The translations under genes and the position numbers were made by a program. DNA of 64,000 bases from the NCBI GenBank assembly GCA_002748835.1, contig PDTL01000019.1:52700-116699 (forward strand). Direction: 5' to 3'. Shown one piece after another: positions 58,299 through 64,000 of this stretch. The stretch's first letter is position 1, and every line of letters begins with the position of its first letter. The stretch comes from Deltaproteobacteria bacterium. GTDB taxonomy: Bacteria > Desulfobacterota > Desulfobacteria > Desulfobacterales > GCA-2748835. The notes beneath the pieces are model-generated. The model searched no databases, was not told the origin of the DNA, and saw only the letters and a list, made by a program, of their open reading frames with translations.

Positions 58299-58332
58299 AA
58301 GGGGGCGGGGATGATTCCTGCCCCCTTTTTTT
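58299..58332 (+). terminator. Rho-independent terminator after PFOR
   Basis: GGGGGCGGG (58301-58309) pairs with CCTGCCCCC (58317-58325, one G-T pair), extended by AA/TT, then seven Ts to 58332. It lies 28 nt past the PFOR stop and just before the argJ start, which supports 58350 rather than 58311 as that start. Confidence 0.92.
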
Positions 58333-58349
58333 GTGAAAGGGCAGATACC

Positions 58350-59525
58350 ATGGACGGATGTCAGGGATTTACAGCTGCCGGTATCCGTGCCGGCATCAAG
58401 GGAAATAACGAGAAAGATCTGGGGCTGATTCTCTGTGACCGGCCGGCAACTGTGGCGGGTGTGTTTACGCAGAACCGGTTTGCCGCCAGTTCTGTGGACT
58501 GGACCCGGGAGCGGTGTGCGGCAGGAACCGCCCGCGCGCTGGTTGTGAACAGCGGGAATGCCAACTGCTGCACCGGACCGGAAGGGGCGGCCCATACCCG
58601 GCAGATGGCGTCACTGGCCGCAGATGCGCTGGGGCTTGCACCCGAAGCTGTGCTCGTGGCGTCCACGGGTGTGATCGGCCTGCCTCTGCCAGTGGAGCGG
58701 ATTGAGGCCGGGATGGCGTCACTGGTGGCGGCCCTGGATGCCACTGCGGGGTTTGATGCGTTTTCCCGGGCTATCATGACCACGGATACCACCCCCAAGC
58801 AGGTGACCGCGTCGGTTGAGGTGGACGGTAAAACGGTCACGGTGGTTGGCGTTGCCAAGGGATCCGGGATGATTCGGCCGAACATGGCCACCCTGCTGGG
58901 GTTCCTCTGCACGGACGCGGCCATTGCACCGGATGTCTTGAAACCACTGCTGAAATCCGTGGTAGACAAGACGTTTAACCGGATCTCGGTGGACGGCGAT
59001 ACCAGCACCAATGACATGGTGGTGGTGATGGCAAACGGGGCATCGGGTGTGTGTGTGGATGAAACATCCGAGACTTTTTCGGCGCTCCTGGAAAATGTGT
59101 GCCGGCAGCTTTCCCAGCAGATTGTCCGTGACGGCGAAGGTGCCACCAAGTTTGTGACCGTTCATGTGAAAGGCGCAAAAACCCGTGAAGACGCGTTTCG
59201 CGTGGCAGACACGGTGGCCCACTCCAATCTTGTGAAAACCGCTCTGTTCGGCGAGGACGCCAACTGGGGACGGATTGTCGCGGCAGCAGGGCGGTCGGGG
59301 GTGATGCTGGACCCCAATCGACTGGATGTCTGGTTTGACGATGTGCTGCTGTTTTCAAACGGTACCGGCCGGACCCTCGAGGTGGAGGCTGCCGCGTCTG
59401 CCGTGTTGAAAAAAGCGGCCTTTACCCTGATGCTTGATCTGAACATGGGGACCGTAGAGGAAATCCTGTGGACCTGTGATTTTTCCGTGGACTATGTGAA
59501 GATCAATGCGGATTACCGGTCATGA
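58350..59525 (+). CDS. argJ: Bifunctional ornithine acetyltransferase / N-acetylglutamate synthase
   Basis: 391 residues. FTAAGIRAGIK near the N-terminus, NSGNANCCTG, the self-cleavage and nucleophile site GSGMIRPNMATLLGFL (Thr of ATL near residue 185), SVDGDTSTNDM and GEDANWGRI are ArgJ signatures. It recycles the acetyl group from N-acetylornithine to glutamate in arginine synthesis. The ATG at 58350 follows the PFOR terminator and has GAAAGGG upstream. The pseudouridine synthase gene follows after 13 nt. Confidence 0.95.
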   Translation: MDGCQGFTAAGIRAGIKGNNEKDLGLILCDRPATVAGVFTQNRFAASSVDWTRERCAAGTARALVVNSGNANCCTGPEGAAHTRQMASLAADALGLAPEAVLVASTGVIGLPLPVERIEAGMASLVAALDATAGFDAFSRAIMTTDTTPKQVTASVEVDGKTVTVVGVAKGSGMIRPNMATLLGFLCTDAAIAPDVLKPLLKSVVDKTFNRISVDGDTSTNDMVVVMANGASGVCVDETSETFSALLENVCRQLSQQIVRDGEGATKFVTVHVKGAKTREDAFRVADTVAHSNLVKTALFGEDANWGRIVAAAGRSGVMLDPNRLDVWFDDVLLFSNGTGRTLEVEAAASAVLKKAAFTLMLDLNMGTVEEILWTCDFSVDYVKINADYRS

Positions 59526-59538
59526 CCCGGAGTTGTCC

Positions 59539-60261
59539 ATGACAGGGGTTCGGCTGCAGAAATTTTTGTCCGAGGCCGGTGTTTGCTCTCGCCGGGAAGG
59601 AGAGACGCGGATCCGCAACGGCCGGGTGGCGGTTAACGGTCTCGTGGTCACGGAGATGGGACGGAAAATCGATCCCTTGGCAGATACCGTGACCGTGGAT
59701 GGAAAACCGGTCAAACGGACGGATACGCACGTCTATCTGGCCATGAACAAACCAACGGGCGTGTTGACAACCTGTAAACACCGGCATCCAGGAGACCGTA
59801 TTATCCTTGATTTTTTGGATATTCCCCAACGGGTGGTGCCGGTGGGGCGTTTAGACAAACAGTCATCTGGCCTGATTTTGCTGACCAATGACGGCGCCCT
59901 GCATCATCAATTGTCCCACCCGTCCTTTGACCATGAAAAGGAGTACCGGGTGACTGCTGGTGAAAGGCTGTCTGAAAGGGCATTGAAGCAGCTGGAAACG
60001 GGCGTGGTGATCCAGGGGAAAAAAACACGGAAGGCGCGGGTGTTCAGGGAAACCGACCGCCGGTTCCGGATGGTGCTCAGAGAAGGGCGGAACCGGCAGA
60101 TAAGGCGGATGGTCAAATGTGTGGGCAGCCGTGTGGAACAGCTTGAGCGGATCCGCATTGTGAATATCCGGCTGGGCCGGCTGGCGCCGGGGACCTGGCG
60201 GCACCTGACACGGGACGAAGTGGATGTGCTTTTAAAACAGGTACGCCCGTTAAGGAAATAG
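59539..60261 (+). CDS. RsuA/RluB-family rRNA pseudouridine synthase
   Basis: 240 residues. An N-terminal S4 RNA-binding domain (RLQKFLSEAGVCSRREGETRIRNGRVAVNG) precedes the catalytic domain, with the active Asp in VGRLDKQSSGLILLTNDG and REGRNRQIRRMV. Length and motifs fit the RluB/RsuA branch that modifies rRNA. SD CGGAG is 6 nt before the ATG at 59539. Convergent with the helicase gene across 65 nt that hold only a weak CCCTG/CAGGG hairpin. Confidence 0.92.
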   Translation: MTGVRLQKFLSEAGVCSRREGETRIRNGRVAVNGLVVTEMGRKIDPLADTVTVDGKPVKRTDTHVYLAMNKPTGVLTTCKHRHPGDRIILDFLDIPQRVVPVGRLDKQSSGLILLTNDGALHHQLSHPSFDHEKEYRVTAGERLSERALKQLETGVVIQGKKTRKARVFRETDRRFRMVLREGRNRQIRRMVKCVGSRVEQLERIRIVNIRLGRLAPGTWRHLTRDEVDVLLKQVRPLRK

Positions 60262-60326
60262 CAGAGAACCGCCAGACCCCTGTGACAGGGCCTGGAAATG
60301 CTTGAGGCTTGACGGCAGCGGCCTGT

Positions 60327-62186
60327 CTAGATGAGGCGCTCCGATGCGGCCTCGACCTCGTCAATAAAGCGGCTTCGCATCGTATACTGTCTTTTGCGGA
60401 AATTTGCATGGGTCAGGTAGAGGAATTGCTCCGCCCGTGTCATGGCCACATACATGAGCCGCCGTTCCTCCTGAAGTTCTTTTTCCGTTTCCATGCATTT
60501 CCAGTGGGGAAACAGGTGCTCTTCGCACCCGCCGATGCAGACGACTTTGTATTCAAGCCCTTTTGCACTGTGGATGGTGAGCAGGTTGACCCCGATATCC
60601 GGGTCATCCGCATCTGTCTTGTCTTCCCGTATCAGGGCGGCCTCCTCCAGGTACTGGGGAATGCTGTCTGCCTCTGAGGCTGTATACATAAGCTGATCGA
60701 TGTTTTCACACTTGGCCGTATATTCCGGCGTATCTCCCTTGGCGTAGCTTTTGAGGTAATCCATGTAACCGGTGCGTTCGATGACGGTCTGAAGCGCCGC
60801 ATCCGGCGGCAGATCCCGTATGGCATCCATGAGAGCGATGAGGTCTGTGAGCGCCCCATGCACCTTGGGGGCCATTATGCGCTGGGCGATCATCTCCCGG
60901 ACCGCGTCCTGAAGTCCCATGTCACCGGTTCTCACGTCACCGATCCGTTTGAGCATCTTGGGCCCGATGCCCCGGCGTGGGGTGTTGATGATCCGTTCAA
61001 ACGAGACATCGTCTCTGGGGAACGTGCTGGCAGCGAGATAGGCATTGAGATCAAGAATCTCTTTGCGTTCGAAAAACCCCTTGCCCCCGATCATCCGGTA
61101 GGGGATGCGGCGGTTGCGGAATGCCTTTTCATAGGCAAGCGAGCAGAACCGGGTCCGGTAGATGACCGCCATCCGGTCATAGGGGATACCCAGGTCGTGC
61201 AGTTTTTCCATTTTCTTTGTGGTCCACCGGGCTTCCTCGTACTCATCATAAAACGAGAGGATCTGGATCTCAGCGCCGGTTTTTTGAGAAAAACAGTGCT
61301 TGTCCATCTTGTCTGGATTGTTCTGGATCAGGCCGTTGGCCAGCTGGACAATTTCGTTGGCGCTTCGGTAGTTCTCTTCGAGCCGGTAAATCTGTGCGTT
61401 TTCATACTGTTTTGAAAAGGCGAGAAAATGATCCACGTTACTGCCGCGGAACCCGTAGATGGCCTGCCAGTCATCCCCTACGCAAAAGAGGTTGCCGCTG
61501 CCCAGCAGCAGGCGGGTCAGTTCTTCCTGAAGGTTGTTGGAATCCTGGTATTCATCCACCAGAATGTACTGGAAATGGTTCTGGTAGTGGTTCCGGACGG
61601 TCTCGTTGTCTCGCAGGATATCCCGGGTCAGGAGTAGAATATTGTCAAAATCGACCGCGTTCATGGCCTTGAGTTCGGCTTCGTACCGGTCATACACATC
61701 CGTCAGCCGGATGGGGATGGCCTGCCGCCGCTGCGCCAGAAAAGATGACGGATCACCGGCGTTTTTGGCATTGGAAATCATGGACTGAACCATCCCGGTG
61801 TGCTTTTTATCCACATTGGATGATACGAGGATCTCTTTAATGATCTTTTCCTGCTGATACGGGGTGAGGATCTGGATCCGGCTGTTTAACCCCACAAGAT
61901 GGGCGTGGGCTTTCAGGATCATGAGACAGGCGGAGTGGTAGGTGCGAACCCAGGGAAAGTGGGTGAGGGACAGGCCGGTGATCCGCGTCAGCCGGTCTTT
62001 CATTTCCTGGGCGGCCTTGTTGGTGAAGGTGATGGCCAGGATCCGGTCAGATGAAAACCCCTGTTCAATGAGATAGGCGATTTTGGCGGTCAGGGTCCGG
62101 GTCTTGCCGGAACCGGCGCCGGCAACCACAAGAGCCGGTGCGCCGATATGGTGGACAGCCTGCTGCTGCTGCGGGGAGAGTTCCAT
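60327..62186 (-). CDS. UvrD/Rep-family ATP-dependent DNA helicase
   Basis: 619 residues, superfamily 1A. Motif I GAGSGKTRTLTAKI, Ia ITFTNKAAQEM, motif II ILVDEYQDSN, III CVGDDWQAIYGFRGS, IV RLEENYRS, V LTIHSAKGLEYKVVCIGG, VI EERRLMYVAMTRA. It is shorter than UvrD/PcrA (~720) and lacks their C-terminal extension, closer to Rep. It unwinds DNA 3' to 5' in repair or replication restart. ATG at 62186; an in-frame start at 62246 would extend into the antitoxin gene. Confidence 0.92.
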   Translation of the reverse strand: MELSPQQQQAVHHIGAPALVVAGAGSGKTRTLTAKIAYLIEQGFSSDRILAITFTNKAAQEMKDRLTRITGLSLTHFPWVRTYHSACLMILKAHAHLVGLNSRIQILTPYQQEKIIKEILVSSNVDKKHTGMVQSMISNAKNAGDPSSFLAQRRQAIPIRLTDVYDRYEAELKAMNAVDFDNILLLTRDILRDNETVRNHYQNHFQYILVDEYQDSNNLQEELTRLLLGSGNLFCVGDDWQAIYGFRGSNVDHFLAFSKQYENAQIYRLEENYRSANEIVQLANGLIQNNPDKMDKHCFSQKTGAEIQILSFYDEYEEARWTTKKMEKLHDLGIPYDRMAVIYRTRFCSLAYEKAFRNRRIPYRMIGGKGFFERKEILDLNAYLAASTFPRDDVSFERIINTPRRGIGPKMLKRIGDVRTGDMGLQDAVREMIAQRIMAPKVHGALTDLIALMDAIRDLPPDAALQTVIERTGYMDYLKSYAKGDTPEYTAKCENIDQLMYTASEADSIPQYLEEAALIREDKTDADDPDIGVNLLTIHSAKGLEYKVVCIGGCEEHLFPHWKCMETEKELQEERRLMYVAMTRAEQFLYLTHANFRKRQYTMRSRFIDEVEAASERLI

Positions 62187-62202
62187 AGGTATTTTTTCCG
62201 GG

Positions 62203-62493
62203 TTAAGGTCTTGATGGCCTGGCCAGCACAGGGGCGGGCCAGACACGCACGATAGAGCGGATCAGGTATTCTGGTTTCCAGTTTTGAGACCCGTCTATCG
62301 TCAGCAACGCTTCGGGATTGCCGACGATACTTTCCGGGGTTGGTTTTCGGCTCGCCAACTTGGAAACCGGTTCTAAAGGCACCCGTTTTAGTGTGTGGCC
62401 TTTCCGTTTGATTTCTAAAGGTACGCCCGTTTCGATGACGTGATCAAGACGCTTGTATATATTTTGTCTTAACACGGACGGATTGATGGCCAT
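62203..62493 (-). CDS. Phd/YefM-type antitoxin, toxin partner absent
   Basis: 96 residues. The N-terminal part, INPSVLRQNIYKRLDHVIETGVPLEIKRKGHTLKRVPL, has the Phd/YefM fold pattern; the LASRKPTPESIVGNPEALLTIDGSQNWKPEYL segment resembles the toxin-binding tails of antitoxins that pair with PIN-domain toxins. The last ~18 residues (IRSIVRVWPAPVLARPSRP) look unlike the family and may be read-through after loss of the original end. The next gene downstream is the helicase, not a toxin. It lies at the edge of the AT-rich variable region. Confidence 0.7.
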   Translation of the reverse strand: MAINPSVLRQNIYKRLDHVIETGVPLEIKRKGHTLKRVPLEPVSKLASRKPTPESIVGNPEALLTIDGSQNWKPEYLIRSIVRVWPAPVLARPSRP

Positions 62494-63114
62494 AGGGACT
62501 CCTCAGCATAAGGTATTTTATTTTGGTGTAAAAAAACACGCCCTTTGGGCGTGCTCAGAGTTCAGTGGCTTTGCCAGTTGAACACTGCTGGCTCATCAGT
62601 TAGCAACGCTTTAAGTTGTCCCCACAACAATAAGGAGATAAGGCGTAACAAATGAGCCGTTTTAAGAAGTTATCACATACGTTATGGCATTGCCAGTACC
62701 ATATCGTCTGGACTCCGAAATCATCATATTGACCGGAGAAATGAAGAAACACCTCCGCCTGGATTTCCTTGGAAAGCACTTTCCCGAAGGTTACATTCAC
62801 ATGGCGATAGATTTTTTGCACCCAGATTGTATAAACTTTTATTTTTGTGTGGGTGAGTTCTGCTCAGGAAGGCGTTAAAAGCGCCTATAACAGATCTCCG
62901 TTTGTTACAGGACTCCATTTAAATTTTGATAAAGACGAGTAACGTGGGACGATTTTGAGCAAATAATAGACATTATGATAAATAAAGATAGTTACATCAA
63001 CAAAAAAAATGACTTCTTTACAGAAAATAGTATTATACGTTTCATCTCTGTTCAGTTGAAATAGTTTTGTTGTCAAAGTCAGGATACTCGATAAGAAGAA
63101 TGTTGGGTGTAACA
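62494..63114. other. AT-rich intergenic region with insertion-sequence remnants
   Basis: 621 nt without an intact gene. It contains a 7-bp hairpin CACGCCC-TTT-GGGCGTG (62537-62553), a decayed IS200-type transposase start (62652 on) and, after about 62880, very AT-rich sequence leading to the HEPN-like gene. The heptamer GTTGAAA at 63055-63061 is identical to the right end of the attC-like site at 63658, but I could not build an attC around it. Confidence 0.5.
62652..62878 (+). pseudogene. IS200/IS605-family TnpA transposase remnant
   Basis: ATG at 62652 with a good SD (AAGGAG) opens MSRFKKLSHTLWHCQYHIVWTPK, the highly conserved N-terminus of IS200-type Y1 transposases, then ends at TGA (62730-62732) after SSY. 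A second frame continues with ILTGEMKKHLRL to 62878. The HUH motif (HVH) and the catalytic Tyr region are not found, so most of the ~140-residue enzyme is lost. The upstream hairpin at 62537-62553 could be the subterminal hairpin of the element's left end. Confidence 0.75.
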
Positions 63115-63654
63115 ATGAAAATAGATCCTTTGGAAGTTCAATTTCATCTTGTACACGACTGTATTCGAGCAATAACTTATGCTGATTATGTTGCGAGAAA
63201 GAAGCCTGATGCTGAAGCATGGTTAAGCATAACGGATATGTTCTATTCAGAGGCAATAATTTCGTGGAATATAGTTTTTGGTACGGACTCACAAGAATTA
63301 CACTGGAAAAACATCTCAAAAAAACTTCCGATTCCAAAATCATCAAAACTTAAACCATTCGGCAAAGAAATAATTATCGAGTATCTTGGCATAACAACTG
63401 ATGAATGGAAACAATATCATAAAGAAATGGTAGATATAAGAAATGAGCGTTTAGCACACTTTAATTACAATATATCGCAAGACACTCTACCTAACGTTAC
63501 ATGGGCGTTAAGATCATCATATTTATATCGGGAATGGCTTTTATCTCTTTTAAGAGAATACAGAAAAATGGGAAAGTCGATTAACGTTACAGAGACAAGT
63601 GGCGAAGAAATGATAAAGATGTTTGAAAATCAAATTGCTGAAATATGTAAATAA
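63115..63654 (+). CDS. HEPN-like protein, probable cassette gene
   Basis: 179 residues from the ATG at 63115 (63100 is also possible; SD weak). All-helical and AT-rich, unlike its neighbours. It carries DIRNERLAHFNY with Arg109 and His115, the R-x5-H arrangement of HEPN ribonucleases. Around it are long helices (YSEAIISWNIVFGTD, LYREWLLSLLREYRKMG). Overall layout resembles AbiU2/AbiV-type abortive-infection proteins, but I cannot name a family. The TAA (63652-63654) is 3 nt before an attC-like sequence, the position typical of integron gene cassettes. No antitoxin partner is visible. A defence or toxin role is inference. Confidence 0.65.
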   Translation: MKIDPLEVQFHLVHDCIRAITYADYVARKKPDAEAWLSITDMFYSEAIISWNIVFGTDSQELHWKNISKKLPIPKSSKLKPFGKEIIIEYLGITTDEWKQYHKEMVDIRNERLAHFNYNISQDTLPNVTWALRSSYLYREWLLSLLREYRKMGKSINVTETSGEEMIKMFENQIAEICK

Positions 63655-63657
63655 ATC

Positions 63658-63714
63658 ACCCAACAAGTCGTTTCACCGGACTCGTTACACTCGCCGGTGA
63701 ACTCTGCGTTGAAA
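63658..63714 (+). mobile_element. attC: attC-like integron recombination site
   Basis: 57 bp. The left end ACCCAAC (63658-63664) fits the inverse core RYYYAAC; the right end GTTGAAA (63708-63714) fits GTTRRRY except the last base. Folded as a single strand, CAAC pairs with GTTG; 5-nt unpaired spacers follow on both sides; then GTT-T-CACCGG (63670-63679) pairs with CCGGTGAAC (63694-63702) leaving T73673 as one extra-helical base; and a 14-nt terminal loop lies at 63680-63693. Length, ends, spacer and bulge are those of attC sites. It immediately follows a same-strand gene. Confidence 0.7.
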
Positions 63715-63720
63715 AGTGAA

Positions 63721-63750
63721 CGACAGAGATAATAAACTAATTCTCTGTCG
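63721..63750. repeat. 8-bp perfect inverted repeat next to the attC-like site
   Basis: CGACAGAG (63721-63728) pairs with CTCTGTCG (63743-63750) around a 14-nt AT-only-like loop (ATAATAAACTAATT). It lies between the attC-like site and the end of the DJ-1-type gene, and could be that gene's terminator stem or part of the cassette. Confidence 0.5.
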
Positions 63751-63795
63751 CTACTCAAATCTTTATGCCACCGAATTGATAAGTGGTTCGCACAC

Positions 63796-64000
63796 TTAAA
63801 TGGAATTTATCTTGTCAATAACAGCTTGAGCAATACTCATGCATGATTGAGGATTTTGTCCGGTAATAAGATTGCCATCTTGCTCAATGTGATCGGACCA
63901 AATGGGTTTAGATATAAAATTAGCACCCAGTTCACGTAATTTTGTTTCTAACAAAAAAGGCATAAATTTGTCCATTTCGGCCGCTTGTTCTTCTTCGTTG
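63796..64000 (-). CDS. DJ-1/PfpI family protein, C-terminal fragment (runs off the window end)
   Basis: The last ~68 codons of a minus-strand gene, stop TAA complementary to 63796-63798. The translation contains LLETKLRELGANF, KPIWSDHIEQDGNLITGQNPQS and AQAVIDKINSI at the C-terminus. The DGNLITGQNPQS segment is typical of the DJ-1/PfpI type-1 glutamine-amidotransferase-like group (Hsp31-like chaperone/glyoxalase). The nucleophile Cys lies outside the window. Opposite orientation to the presumed cassette gene, so it is either a reversed cassette or the neighbouring chromosome. Confidence 0.75.
   Translation of the reverse strand, partial: NEEEQAAEMDKFMPFLLETKLRELGANFISKPIWSDHIEQDGNLITGQNPQSCMSIAQAVIDKINSI

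Noticed and set aside
62990..63061. Second attC-like site ending in GTTGAAA
   Set aside because: No RYYYAAC partner and no paired inner stem could be found; only the heptamer matches.
62885..63346. Minus-strand frame of 153 codons over the HEPN-like gene
   Set aside because: Low-complexity, AT-driven frame with no SD; the plus-strand frame has the motif and the attC placement.

Overview
The window reads as chromosome of an anaerobic deltaproteobacterium (Desulfobacterota), most likely a sulfate reducer related to Desulfobacteraceae. I infer this from gene content. There is a one-polypeptide pyruvate:ferredoxin oxidoreductase that closely resembles the Desulfovibrio africanus enzyme. The only EF-G has the signature of the spdEFG1/mitochondrial EFG1 subgroup. 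An HcpR/FNR-type operator precedes an Fe-S protein gene. Large acyl-CoA dehydrogenase and dienoyl-CoA-isomerase-type genes are present, and coding density is high at moderate G+C. No rRNA, tRNA or CRISPR array was recognised.

Layout. 0-8.7 kb: the end of a nucleotide cyclase, an Epd-like GAPDH, a sulfotransferase, a TetR regulator overlapping an outer-membrane efflux lipoprotein gene, two proteins of unknown function, a UDP-glucuronate-4-epimerase-like enzyme and prepilin peptidase. 9-19 kb: housekeeping genes lon-tsaB, psd-pssA (ended by a clear terminator), greA, rpoZ-ttcA, folE2, then mtaB-mnmA plus a small coupled gene on the minus strand. 19-29 kb: fusA (own promoter and terminator), a HicB-like orphan, rsmG, ileS, lspA-lgt-holA. 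28.7-32.1 kb: a tight cobalamin-completion operon, cobU-cobS-cobD-cbiB. 32-36 kb: an MscS channel, a redox-regulated Fe-S protein and a sigma54 activator with a cysteine-bearing PAS domain.

36-45 kb: a rubredoxin-type protein diverges from a three-gene overlapping unit (two exported FlgT/LPP20-like proteins and a CHASE2-adenylate cyclase). A minus-strand cluster of hydantoinase-like, FMN-binding and UbiD-type genes follows. 45-54 kb: TrpR-like repressor, acyl-CoA dehydrogenase, sirtuin, HD-GYP response regulator, DMT exporter, orphan OmpR-type regulator divergent from an M48-TPR protease, and a crotonase. 54.5-62.2 kb: the PFOR transcription unit, with good promoter and terminator but an internal loss of about 64 bases, then argJ, an RsuA/RluB-type pseudouridine synthase and a UvrD/Rep helicase.

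62.2-64 kb is different in character. It is AT-rich and holds an antitoxin with no toxin, an eroded IS200-type transposase, and a HEPN-like RNase candidate whose stop codon is followed within 3 nt by a 57-bp sequence with attC architecture. A DJ-1/PfpI gene end on the other strand closes the window. I read this as the edge of an integron cassette array or a cassette inserted at a secondary site. Together with the broken PFOR and the HcpR-type promoter at -41.5, it is the part most worth following up.
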